From an uncultured Olsenella sp. (GTDB lineage Bacteria > Actinomycetota > Coriobacteriia > Coriobacteriales > Atopobiaceae): DNA of 6,557 bases. Of the stretch, positions 1-6,217 are shown one piece after another (position 1 is the stretch's first letter; the number at the start of each line of letters is the position of its first letter). The notes beneath the pieces were generated by a model, which was given only the letters and a program-made list of their open reading frames with translations, was not told the DNA's origin and made no database searches. The position numbers and the translations under genes were made by a program. The stretch is from NCBI GenBank assembly GCA_959598545.1, contig CAUGFC010000097.1:1-6557 (forward strand), written 5' to 3'.

Positions 1-455
1 AGCGTGGCGGGGCAGACCATGATGGCGGCCACGATGAGCTTCTTGGGGCTGTCCGCGCGCTCGAAGAGCTCTGCCGCGATGGGGTAGACCGAGAACGCGA
101 TGATGAACGCGCTGATGCCGCCGTAGGAGAGCACGAGGCCGGTGACCATGATCACGAGCAGCGCGTGCTTCTCGCCCACGAGGCGCAGCATGCTGCTGGC
201 GATGCCCGCCGAGGCCCCGGAGTCGCCCATGACGCGCCCGAAGACGGATCCCAGGGCGAACAGCAGAAACCAGCTTCCCACGAAGGCCGCCATGTCACCC
301 ATGTAGCTCTCGTTGATGGCGGAGAGGACGTCCATCCCGTTGGCGAGAATGACGACGAGCGAGGCGACGAGCGAGACCACCACCATGTGCCAGCCGCGCC
401 AGATGAGGGCGACGATGGCGACGACGGCGAGGACGAGTCCGGCGATGCCGAGCAT
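1..455 (-). CDS. GntP-like membrane permease, N-terminal part (truncated by window edge)
   Basis: The minus strand is open from an ATG at 455-453 to the window edge, giving 151 codons with no stop. The start is supported by a GGAG ribosome binding site (plus-strand 461-464) five bases upstream. The product is very hydrophobic. Segments that look membrane-spanning lie at about residues 3-19, 24-40, 55-76 and 98-127. Between the last two is a DSG-A--GIA motif (residues 78-86) followed by GEK (94-96) and a VTG (104-106). This resembles the N-terminal half of GntP-family gluconate/organic-acid:H+ symporters in the ion transporter superfamily. Known members carry gluconate or related acids inward across the cytoplasmic membrane. 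The substrate here cannot be read from this fragment, and other families of that superfamily (citrate or short-chain fatty acid carriers) remain possible. It is transcribed divergently from rsgA, and nothing links it functionally to the pilus genes. Confidence 0.75.
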   Translation of the reverse strand, partial: MLGIAGLVLAVVAIVALIWRGWHMVVVSLVASLVVILANGMDVLSAINESYMGDMAAFVGSWFLLFALGSVFGRVMGDSGASAGIASSMLRLVGEKHALLVIMVTGLVLSYGGISAFIIAFSVYPIAAELFERADSPKKLIVAAIMVCPAT

Positions 456-489
456 GAGGGCTCCAATCAATTGCTACGAGGACCCTGCC

Positions 490-495
490 AGTGTA
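490..495 (-). promoter_or_regulatory. Weak candidate -10 element for the permease gene
   Basis: Read on the minus strand this is TACACT, which fits the TAnnnT form of a sigma-70-type -10 box. It lies about 34 bases upstream of the permease ATG, in the 170-base divergent spacer. No convincing -35 hexamer is seen 16-18 bases further upstream, where the sequence is almost pure GC. This is a candidate only. Confidence 0.25.
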
Positions 496-585
496 CGGGC
501 GGACGGCGGGGCGCGCGCGAGGCGAAAACAGCTCGTCCATGATGCGTTACACGGCGGACACGGGCTGCCCGCTGTCGGCTTGCGG

Positions 586-591
586 TAAGAT
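586..591 (+). promoter_or_regulatory. Candidate -10 element for rsgA
   Basis: TAAGAT sits 34 bases before the GTG chosen for rsgA, which would give a leader of roughly 28 bases and leaves room for the ribosome binding site at 615-620. It lies within GCTTGCGGTAAGATT (578-592), closely matching the block found before cpaB at 1897-1910. No good -35 hexamer is visible. If real, it rules out in-frame starts upstream of 586. Confidence 0.4.
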
Positions 592-625
592 TGCCGAGAA
601 GAACGGCGAGCTCGGGAGGTCGTGC

Positions 626-1762
626 GTGGCAAAGCGAGGTCAGCGGGTTGCGGCGGCGCGCAAGCGCCGGTCGAGCCGCCAGCAGCAGGTGACGCTGCCC
701 GCGATCGACGCCTTGAGGGACCTCCCCGCCTTCGACGACCTCCGTCTCGACGACGCCCAGCGCGCCGCCTTCGACGCGTTTCTCGCCACGGCGGAGAACG
801 CCGACGAGATGGGCCTGGGATTCGTGGTGCGTCTGGACCGTGGCTACCCGCTGATCGTCACTGTCGACGACGTCTTCCGTGCCGAGCACTCCGTCTCCTT
901 CGCGAAGCAGGACGCCGAGAAGGACGAGGGTCTCCTGCCCGCCGTGGGCGACTGCGTGGCGGTTCGCCGTGCGCCCGGCCACGACATGGGCGTCATCGAG
1001 CGCGTGCTGCCGCGGCGCACGTCGTTCGAGCGCTGGCGCGGCCGCAACCGCGGCGAGCGCCAGGTGCTCGCCGCCAACGTCGACACCATCCTCGTGGTGC
1101 AGCCGCTCGGCGCGGGCGAGCTGCTGCTCGGACGCGTTGCCCGCTCGCTGGTGCTGGCCCGTGACTGCGGCCTCACGCCGGTGGTGGTCCTCACCAAGGC
1201 GGATCGCAGCTCGGACGAGGAGCTCGCTCACGAGGTCGAGCGCGTGCGCCGGCTCGCGGGGGAGGACGTCCGCGTGATCGTTACCTCGTCCGCCACGGGC
1301 GCCGGCGTCGAGGACGTCCGTGCCTGCGTACCACACGGGAGCTGCGCCATGATCCTCGGAGAGTCCGGCGCGGGCAAGTCCACGCTGCTGAACGCCCTTC
1401 TCGGCCACGAGGCGCTCGCCACGGGCGAGGTCCGCGAGAAGGACGACGCGGGGCGCCACACCACCGTCGCGCGCGTCATGGTGAGCCTGCCGGGCGCCGG
1501 GGTTATCGCCGACGTGCCGGGGCTCAGGAGCCTGCCACTCGTGGGCCACGAGCGCGGCCTCGCCAAGGCGTTCCCGGAGATCGCGGAGGCGGCCCTGGAG
1601 TGCCGGTTCAACGACTGCACGCACACCCACGAACCGGGTTGTGCCGTTCTGTCGCGATTCTCCGCGGGGGATTTCTGCGAGGAGCGGCTCAGGGGCTACC
1701 TCGCCTTGGCCAACGAGATGCGCGAGAGTGCCCGCACGCTGGACCCGGACGTCGTTCTTTAA
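626..1762 (+). CDS. rsgA: Ribosome small-subunit-dependent GTPase RsgA
   Basis: This gene encodes a 378-residue circularly permuted GTPase that binds the 30S subunit late in assembly and uses GTP hydrolysis to check or release it. The GTP-binding motifs occur in the permuted order typical of the family: G4 TKAD at residues 190-193, then G5-like TSSATG, G1 GESGAGKST at 245-253, the G2-region GRHTT at 276-280 and G3 DVPG at 296-299. An OB-fold region precedes them, roughly residues 60-140. A C-terminal zinc site follows, with Cys326, Cys331, His333 or His335 and Cys339 in a CRFNDC-H-H-PGC pattern. The N-terminus is a basic tail rich in Lys, Arg and Gln, as in other RsgA proteins. The GTG start is chosen because GGAGGT at 615-620 lies five bases upstream. 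In-frame ATGs further upstream have no such site and would add about 45 residues with no family resemblance. Length and motifs are normal, and all key residues are present. Confidence 0.96.
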   Translation: MAKRGQRVAAARKRRSSRQQQVTLPAIDALRDLPAFDDLRLDDAQRAAFDAFLATAENADEMGLGFVVRLDRGYPLIVTVDDVFRAEHSVSFAKQDAEKDEGLLPAVGDCVAVRRAPGHDMGVIERVLPRRTSFERWRGRNRGERQVLAANVDTILVVQPLGAGELLLGRVARSLVLARDCGLTPVVVLTKADRSSDEELAHEVERVRRLAGEDVRVIVTSSATGAGVEDVRACVPHGSCAMILGESGAGKSTLLNALLGHEALATGEVREKDDAGRHTTVARVMVSLPGAGVIADVPGLRSLPLVGHERGLAKAFPEIAEAALECRFNDCTHTHEPGCAVLSRFSAGDFCEERLRGYLALANEMRESARTLDPDVVL

Positions 1763-1787
1763 ATAAAACATCAATCTACCGACAAAG

Positions 1788-1799
1788 CTCCATATGGAG
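1788..1799. repeat. Perfect 12-bp palindrome in the rsgA-cpaB gap
   Basis: CTCCATATGGAG reads identically on both strands. It lies 26 bases after the rsgA stop and just before the large stem-loop. Its right half can also form TGGA-GAA-TCCA (1795-1805), a small hairpin that competes with the base of the larger one. It could be a dimeric-regulator operator or merely part of the terminator region. No regulator can be named. Confidence 0.35.
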
Positions 1800-1802
1800 A
1801 AT

Positions 1803-1853
1803 CCATGAGCTAGCCAGTTCGAACTTTGTTCTAACTGGCTAGCTTCCCCATGG
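1803..1853 (+). terminator. Long stem-loop after rsgA, possible U-tract-less terminator
   Basis: AGCTAGCCAGTT at 1808-1819 pairs perfectly with AACTGGCTAGCT at 1833-1844. After one C/T mismatch (1820/1832) the stem continues with GAAC/GTTC (1821-1824/1828-1831) around a TTT loop. Below a four-base bulge (1845-1848), CCATG at 1803-1807 also pairs with CATGG at 1849-1853, making about 21 base pairs in total. The position, 40 bases past the rsgA stop and before the pilus operon, suits a transcription terminator. There is no T run on either side, so it is not a classical Rho-independent terminator. U-tract-less hairpin terminators have been proposed in high-GC actinobacteria, but the structure could equally be an RNA processing or protein-binding site. 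Confidence 0.5.
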
Positions 1854-1903
1854 CCGTCTAACAGGCACGAGAAGAGCGTCGGTCAGTTTCGTGAAAGCTT
1901 GTG

Positions 1904-1909
1904 TAAGAT
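1904..1909 (+). promoter_or_regulatory. Candidate -10 element for the tad operon
   Basis: TAAGAT lies inside GCTTGTGTAAGATT (1897-1910), nearly the same block as the one before rsgA at 578-592. Transcription from here would start near 1915-1918 and give a leader of about 85 bases before the cpaB GTG. The best -35-like hexamers at 16-18 bases spacing (around 1880-1887, e.g. CGGTCA) match the consensus poorly. The site lies downstream of the stem-loop at 1803-1853, as expected for a fresh promoter after a terminator. Confidence 0.4.
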
Positions 1910-1945
1910 TCGCGTCCGACTTTCTTCTGACGACCGGCGCCGCGT

Positions 1946-1996
1946 CCCCGTGCGGGGAGAGAATCCCCCTACCGCAGTCATTGGGACGAGGGGAGG
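1946..1996 (+). promoter_or_regulatory. Possible switching leader over the cpaB ribosome binding site
   Basis: Four alternating blocks are visible: CCCC (1946-1949), GGGG (1954-1957), CCCCCT (1965-1970) and AGGGG (1989-1993). Block 1 can pair with 2 around a GTGC loop. Block 2 can instead pair with 3 around a seven-base loop. Block 3 can pair with 4, which overlaps the GGAGG ribosome binding site at 1992-1996. Pairing 1:2 would free 3 to cover the site, while pairing 2:3 would leave it open. This is the logic of a translational switch, but C and G runs are common in such GC-rich DNA. No known riboswitch class was recognised. Confidence 0.25.
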
Positions 1997-2001
1997 AAGC
2001 C

Positions 2002-2721
2002 GTGAGACGTCGCTACAGGCTCGTCGCGTCCGGGGCGTGCGCGCTTCTCGCGACCGCGCTCTGTCTGGCGTACGGGCAGCAGGTCCGGGAGGAGGTCGAG
2101 CGCGAGCGCACGGAGGCGCTCGAGCGCTACGGCGGCGAGGTCGTGACGCTTGTGGTCGCTGCGCGCGGCATCGAGGCGGGGGAGGTCGTGGACCGCGCCA
2201 ACGTCGTCGAGCGCGACTGGCTTGCCGACCTCGCGCCGGCCGGCGCCGTGACGGAGCTCGACGACGTCATCGGAACCGAGGTCAGCGTGCCTGCGGCCGA
2301 GGGAGTCCCGCTCACGGGGCTCAACTTCCGCGACGAGACGGAGGTCGTCGAGGTTCCGGCCGACCAGGTCGCGCTCACCGTCCCGATCGACGGCGGGCTC
2401 GGCGTCCCGCCCGGGACGGGGCCGGGTGACGTCCTTGCCGCGTACAAGGTGAGCGACGGAGCCGTGCGCCTGCTCGTGGGCGACCTCAGGGTCCTCTCCG
2501 CGCCGCAGGGTGGCACGGGCGTGCTCTCCTCGGGTTCCCTCACCCTGGCCGTGTTCCCAGAGGACGTGCCGGCGATGCTCGCGGCGAGCGAGGAGGGGAG
2601 CCTACGCCTCGCCCTGCCGGGCAGCGACGCCATCTCGCCCGAAGGGGGCGCCCAGGAAACGCCGACGAACGTGCCCGCCGAGGGCCAGGGAGAGACAGAC
2701 GAGGGGGATGGTGGCGAATGA
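2002..2721 (+). CDS. cpaB: Tad pilus assembly protein CpaB (RcpC), SAF domain
   Basis: The 239-residue product is a membrane-anchored assembly protein of Tad/Flp pili. Residues 2-6 are basic, then 7-25 form one hydrophobic segment (signal anchor), followed by a charged, probably helical stretch (28-42). A SAF-type domain spans about 47-108, with the typical AARGIEAGEVV...ANVVERDW start and a P-AEGVPLTGLNF end. The CpaB/RcpC C-terminal region follows, containing ALTVPIDGG and PGTGPGDVLAAYKV. The last 30 or so residues are acidic and rich in Gly, Glu, Pro and Thr, and look disordered. The GTG at 2002 is chosen because GGAGG (1992-1996) precedes it by five bases. An in-frame ATG at 1891 would add 37 residues that hide the signal anchor, would begin upstream of the putative promoter and has no ribosome site. 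The protein is somewhat short for the family. In diderms it works with the outer-membrane secretin. No secretin is seen here, so its role may be limited to the membrane exterior or cell wall. Confidence 0.85.
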   Translation: MRRRYRLVASGACALLATALCLAYGQQVREEVERERTEALERYGGEVVTLVVAARGIEAGEVVDRANVVERDWLADLAPAGAVTELDDVIGTEVSVPAAEGVPLTGLNFRDETEVVEVPADQVALTVPIDGGLGVPPGTGPGDVLAAYKVSDGAVRLLVGDLRVLSAPQGGTGVLSSGSLTLAVFPEDVPAMLAASEEGSLRLALPGSDAISPEGGAQETPTNVPAEGQGETDEGDGGE

Positions 2722-3971
2722 GTGGCTGGCTTGCGGCATGTGCCGAGAAGGATCGCAGGGCCGTCGAGCGGCTCGTCGACTCGCTCGACGCCAGTGCGCG
2801 CGTGAGGGTCGTCGATGGTCCCGACGAGCTCCGATATCAGGTGGCGACCTCCGAGCCGGGGACCTACGAGGTCGTCGTGGGACCGCTCGACGAGAGCGTC
2901 TCGGACGTCAACCTCGCGGCGGCCGTCGCCAACGACGGGAATGCGCGGCGCGTGGTGCTCGCTGCCCGCGAGGTTTCCGGCTCGCTGCGCTCCCGCGCCG
3001 CCCGGGCGGGGATAGACCTCGTGCTCGACCTCGAGGAGTTCGACGAGGCGTCCGTCCCCGCGTCCCGCCCGACGACGGGCGGGCACCCGACGGAGCTGGA
3101 GAGCCCCCGGGTCGAGGCCCGGTCGGCCGCGCGCGCCGGCGAGGGGCCCCGCCGCGCGCCCGTCCTCGTGTTCTGCTCGGGCCGGGGCGGCGTGGGAAAG
3201 ACGGCGCTCGCAGCCGGGGCGGCGGCGATCGCCGCCCGATGGGGGCTGCGCGTCCGGCTCCTCGACCTGGACCTCTCGTGCGGCAACGCGTACTCGTGCT
3301 TCGGCCTTGGCGGGGGCGGTGACCTCGCGTGCCTCGGGGGCGGCGCGACGCCGGAGGCCGTCTCGAGGGTCTTCGTCCCCGCCTCTCCGGGCGTGAGCCT
3401 CGCAGGACCCTGCGCGAGGCCGGAGATGGCGGAGGTGGCGGCCCCTCATGCCGGCGAGCTCCTCGAGCGCGCGACGCTCGAGTGCGACCTGGTCGTCGTC
3501 GACACCTCGACCACGTTCTCCGAGGCGGTCGCCCAGGCGGCGCAGCGCGCGGACCGGCTCCTGCTCGTGAGCGACGGCCGGCAGGGGTCGCTCTCCGCCG
3601 TCGCGCGCATGAGCGGGCTCGCCATCCGGCTCGGGGTGGCGCGGACGAGGATGGCGCGTCTCGAGAACCGTGCCGACCTGCGGGCGCGGCCGGACCTGTC
3701 CGCGGGGCGCGCGGAGGCCGGCCTCGAGGCGGCACGCTGCTATCAGGTGGTCGACGGGGGCCGCGAGGTCGCCGACTACCTCTCGTCCGGCAGGGTGGGG
3801 GAGCTCTGCGAGCCCGGCTACCCGTTCGCCGACTCGCTCGCCGCTACCCTCGCGCAGCTTATGGCCGAGCTCGGATGCCTGCCCGAGTGCGAGGAGGCGC
3901 GGAGGGCCTACGAGTCCCCCCGGCAGCAGCGACGGTGGTCCCTCTTCGGGTCGCGGAGGGAGGCGAGGTAG
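2718..3971 (+). CDS. cpaE: Tad pilus localisation ATPase CpaE/TadZ (MinD/ParA-like)
   Basis: This 417-residue cytoplasmic protein fits CpaE/TadZ, the MinD/ParA-like factor that positions Tad machinery, often at a pole. Residues 1 to about 110 look like a receiver-type fold. The position where a phosphorylatable Asp is expected (after the YEVVV strand, 50-54) is Gly55-Pro56, so it is probably a pseudo-receiver. A Pro/Gly/Arg-rich linker (about 112-147) leads to the ATPase. There the deviant Walker A is GRGGVGKT (155-162), the A' box has Asp183 and Asp185, and Walker B is DLVVVD (257-262). The usual signature lysine (KGGVGKT) is replaced by Arg156. The C-terminal part contains YQVVDGGREV-DYLSSGR and ends in a basic Arg/Ser tail. 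The protein has eleven cysteines, many for a cytosolic ATPase. The ATG overlaps the cpaB stop as ATGA, with a G-rich site at 2701-2714 upstream, which implies translational coupling. Similarity is clearest in the ATPase, and the symbol rests partly on position in the operon. Confidence 0.88.
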   Translation: MSGWLAACAEKDRRAVERLVDSLDASARVRVVDGPDELRYQVATSEPGTYEVVVGPLDESVSDVNLAAAVANDGNARRVVLAAREVSGSLRSRAARAGIDLVLDLEEFDEASVPASRPTTGGHPTELESPRVEARSAARAGEGPRRAPVLVFCSGRGGVGKTALAAGAAAIAARWGLRVRLLDLDLSCGNAYSCFGLGGGGDLACLGGGATPEAVSRVFVPASPGVSLAGPCARPEMAEVAAPHAGELLERATLECDLVVVDTSTTFSEAVAQAAQRADRLLLVSDGRQGSLSAVARMSGLAIRLGVARTRMARLENRADLRARPDLSAGRAEAGLEAARCYQVVDGGREVADYLSSGRVGELCEPGYPFADSLAATLAQLMAELGCLPECEEARRAYESPRQQRRWSLFGSRREAR

Positions 3972-5312
3972 ATGTCAGTCCTCGAGCTGGTCAGGGCGGT
4001 CGAGGCGAGCGGGTCCGGCGTCGCGCCCGGTGCGTCGAACGCCGAGCTCAGGAGGGCCCGGGAGCAGCTGAAGGGAGAGCTCGTCGAGCGCATGGGACTC
4101 AGGACGATAGCCGCCATGGTCTCCGGGGCCGACCCGGAGCGCGCCCGCTCCGAGCTTCTCGTGGTCCTCGAGGCCATCCTGAACACGAATGATGCGATCG
4201 CGTCGGTCGGGGTCGACCGCGAGACGCTCCTGCGGCAGGTCGTCGACGAGGTCTGCGGCCTCGGCCCGATACAGCCCCTCCTCGAGGACGACGAGGTCTC
4301 CGAGGTCATGATCAACGGGACCGCCGCCCTCTTCTTCGAGCGGGACGGGGAGCTGCACCCGGCGGACGCGGTCTTCGACTCACCCGAGCAGATCATGATC
4401 GTCATGGACCGCATCCTCGCCCCGCTGGGCCGACGGCTCGACCGCGCGAGCCCGCTCGTGAGCGCGCGCCTTCCCAATGGCGACCGCGTGAACGCCGTTG
4501 CGGCACCCGTCGCGATAGACGGGCCCGCGGTGACGATCAGAAAGTTCTCGGACCGCATCAGGACCCTGGACCGCCTGGTCGAGCTCGGTTCGCTGCCCGC
4601 ATGGTACGCGCGGCTCCTCTCCTGGGCGGTCCGATGCTCGCGTTCGATCGCCGTCGCCGGCGGGACCGGCTCGGGGAAGACGACGCTGCTCAACGCGCTC
4701 TCGTGCGAGATACCCGTCACGGAGAGGGTCGTGACGATCGAGGACAGCGCCGAGCTGCGCTTCGACGCGCACCCGAACGTGGTGCGCCTCGAGGCGCAGG
4801 ACAGCTCGATCGAGGGTTCGGGCGAGGTGACGATCCGCGACCTCGTCAAGAACGCCCTGAGGATGCGCCCGGACCGCATCGTGGTGGGCGAGGTGCGCTC
4901 CGGGGAGTGCATCGACATGCTCAACGCCCTCTCCACCGGGCATGCGGGCTCGCTCACCACCCTGCACGCCGGGAGCGCGGAGGAGGCGGTCATGCGTCTC
5001 GTGCTCATGGCGCGCTTCGGCATGGACCTCCCCACGGCGCTGATCGAGGAGCAGATAGCGACCGCGATCGACCTGATCGTGGTGATGAGGAGGCTCGCCG
5101 ACGGGACGAGGGTCGTCTCGTCGCTGACCGAGGTGTCGCGGGCCCCGGACGGATCGGCGCGGCTCGACGAGCGGGTGAGCTTCAGCCTCGCGGAGCGGTC
5201 GTGGTCGCTCGAGGCGGAGCCCGCGTTCGTCCGGCGCGCGGAGGAGGACGGGATCCTGTCGTCGGAGGAGGTGCGGGAATGGAGGCGCTGCTTCTTGGGT
5301 GCGCGGGCGTGA
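3972..5312 (+). CDS. cpaF: Tad pilus assembly ATPase CpaF/TadA (VirB11-like)
   Basis: The 446-residue product is the secretion ATPase that powers Tad pilus assembly as a hexamer on the cytoplasmic face of the membrane. After a helical N-terminal region, residues from about 90 carry the VDEVCGLGPIQPLL---EVSEVMING signature of the CpaF/VirB11 N-domain. The SPLVSARLPNGDRVNAV-P motif follows at about 157-175. The catalytic core has Walker A GGTGSGKT (230-237), an Asp box VTIED (254-258), a Walker B of the IVVGEVR form (303-309, catalytic Glu307) and a His box from His324 to His332 (GHAGSLTTLH). All catalytic positions are intact and the length is normal. The ATG immediately follows the cpaE stop with no gap. 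GGGAGG at 3958-3963 is eight bases upstream. In monoderms this single ATPase is usually the only motor of the locus. Confidence 0.96.
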   Translation: MSVLELVRAVEASGSGVAPGASNAELRRAREQLKGELVERMGLRTIAAMVSGADPERARSELLVVLEAILNTNDAIASVGVDRETLLRQVVDEVCGLGPIQPLLEDDEVSEVMINGTAALFFERDGELHPADAVFDSPEQIMIVMDRILAPLGRRLDRASPLVSARLPNGDRVNAVAAPVAIDGPAVTIRKFSDRIRTLDRLVELGSLPAWYARLLSWAVRCSRSIAVAGGTGSGKTTLLNALSCEIPVTERVVTIEDSAELRFDAHPNVVRLEAQDSSIEGSGEVTIRDLVKNALRMRPDRIVVGEVRSGECIDMLNALSTGHAGSLTTLHAGSAEEAVMRLVLMARFGMDLPTALIEEQIATAIDLIVVMRRLADGTRVVSSLTEVSRAPDGSARLDERVSFSLAERSWSLEAEPAFVRRAEEDGILSSEEVREWRRCFLGARA

Positions 5313-6217
5313 GCTCGGGGCTCGCCGTGCTCGTGCTCCTGGGCGAGGGAGGGGGCTCGCTCTCCCGTCGCCTCGGCCACTGGGGCTTTGCAGCCCTGAG
5401 GTTCCTCGGGCGAGCGGGTCGCTCCCGCCCGGTCGTCCGGCTCCTGGCGTACGGGCCGTTCGGGAGGGTCGCGCGCGAGCTCTCCGAGCGCGCCTCGGGG
5501 CGCGGCGTCGACGTGGACGAGGGATGCTGCCTGTCGGCGGCGGTCTGCGCCGTCGCGGCGCTCTCCGCGGCCATGGGACTTCTCCTCGCCTCCCCGGTGG
5601 CGGCGGCATCGAGCGCGGTGGTCATGGTCGCCGCGGTCGTAGCCCGGGACGCTGCGCGGGGCCAGCGTGAGCGACGCGAGGTCGTCGCGGCGATGCCGGG
5701 GATCTACCGGACGCTGTCCGTCGCGCTGGCCTCGGGCCAGACGCTCGCGCAGGCGGTCTCCTACGTCGGCTCGCACGAGCGTGGGCCGGCGGCGCGCGTC
5801 TTCTCGCGCATGTCGCTGCGCCTGATCTGCGGCGTCTCGACCGAGGAGGCGGTCGACCTTCTCGCACGGGAGCTCGGCGTGCCTGGTGCCGGGCTTCTCG
5901 CCACCGCGCTCGTCGTCTCGCACCGGACTGGGAGCCCCCTGCGGGACCTGCTCAGACGCTCGGCCGCGCTCGCGGAGCGACAGGGCGAGTTCGAGCGGAT
6001 GCTCGGGGTCAAGACGGCCCAGGTGAGGCTCTCCGTTCGGGTGGTGTGCCTGCTGCCCGTCGTCATGATCTGCGTGCTGGCGCTCATCTCGCCCGACTTC
6101 CAGGAGGGGCTGCTCACCCCGGCGGGCACGGGGTGCGTCGCCCTCGCCGTCCTCCTCGACGGTCTGGCCCTAGTGCTGATCAGGCGGCTCATGAGGGGGG
6201 TGCTGAGATGGACGTGA
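5279..6217 (+). CDS. tadB: Tad pilus platform protein TadB (type II secretion F domain)
   Basis: The 312-residue inner-membrane protein forms, with TadC, the platform on which CpaF acts to extrude pilin. A hydrophobic N-terminal segment (about 4-22) is followed by a basic stretch. Two close hydrophobic segments (about 84-122) come next, then a cytoplasmic T2SSF domain at about 139-250 that opens with MPGIYRTLSVALASGQTLAQAV and includes GVPGAGLLATAL and RTGSPLRDLLRRSA. Two C-terminal membrane segments follow (about 250-270 and 280-300), and the protein ends with a basic tail. The ATG at 5279 is chosen because AGGAGGT (5266-5272) lies six bases upstream. This start overlaps the end of cpaF by 34 bases in another frame. 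The frame is open further upstream, to 4601, but that part lies wholly inside cpaF and reads as Arg/Gly-rich shadow sequence. The assignment to TadB rather than TadC rests on gene order and the hydrophobic pattern. Confidence 0.9.
   Translation: MEALLLGCAGVSSGLAVLVLLGEGGGSLSRRLGHWGFAALRFLGRAGRSRPVVRLLAYGPFGRVARELSERASGRGVDVDEGCCLSAAVCAVAALSAAMGLLLASPVAAASSAVVMVAAVVARDAARGQRERREVVAAMPGIYRTLSVALASGQTLAQAVSYVGSHERGPAARVFSRMSLRLICGVSTEEAVDLLARELGVPGAGLLATALVVSHRTGSPLRDLLRRSAALAERQGEFERMLGVKTAQVRLSVRVVCLLPVVMICVLALISPDFQEGLLTPAGTGCVALAVLLDGLALVLIRRLMRGVLRWT

Noticed and set aside
152..466. Minus-strand frame of 104 codons at the left edge
   Set aside because: It overlaps the permease gene in another frame. 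It is Ser/Pro/Trp-rich and not membrane-like, whereas the frame starting at 455 gives a coherent transporter.
491..625. Upstream extension of rsgA to an ATG at 491 or about 541
   Set aside because: There is no ribosome binding site at those ATGs, the extra residues do not resemble RsgA, and a candidate -10 box lies inside the extension. The GTG at 626 has GGAGGT in place.
467..1774. Long open frame on the minus strand opposite rsgA (435 codons)
   Set aside because: It mirrors rsgA, which has all GTPase motifs on the plus strand. The translation is Arg/His/Glu-rich without recognisable domains, as expected of a shadow frame in GC-rich DNA.
1808..1844. Stem-loop as a chromosome dimer-resolution or phage attachment site
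   Set aside because: There is no recombinase, integrase or duplicated flank in the window, and the arms do not resemble the known dif consensus. A terminator or RNA element is the simpler reading.
1891..2001. Upstream extension of cpaB to an ATG at 1891
   Set aside because: It would start before the putative promoter and bury the signal anchor, and it lacks a ribosome site. GTG 2002 has GGAGG five bases upstream.
1910..2001. Known riboswitch (cyclic di-GMP, cobalamin) before cpaB
   Set aside because: Conserved core sequences of those classes are not visible, and the segment is too short for most of them.
2127..3449. 440-codon open frame on the minus strand across cpaB and cpaE
   Set aside because: It is antisense to recognised genes, with Pro/Arg/Ser-rich composition and no motif.
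4601..5278. Upstream extension of tadB by about 226 codons inside cpaF
   Set aside because: The sequence is an Arg/Gly-rich shadow of cpaF. ATG 5279 has a near-perfect ribosome site and begins a hydrophobic segment.
3908..5923. 671-codon open frame on the minus strand across cpaF and tadB
   Set aside because: It runs antisense to two clearly recognised genes, is Ser/Arg-rich and low in complexity, has no domain, and spans their boundary. High GC suppresses stop codons in this frame.
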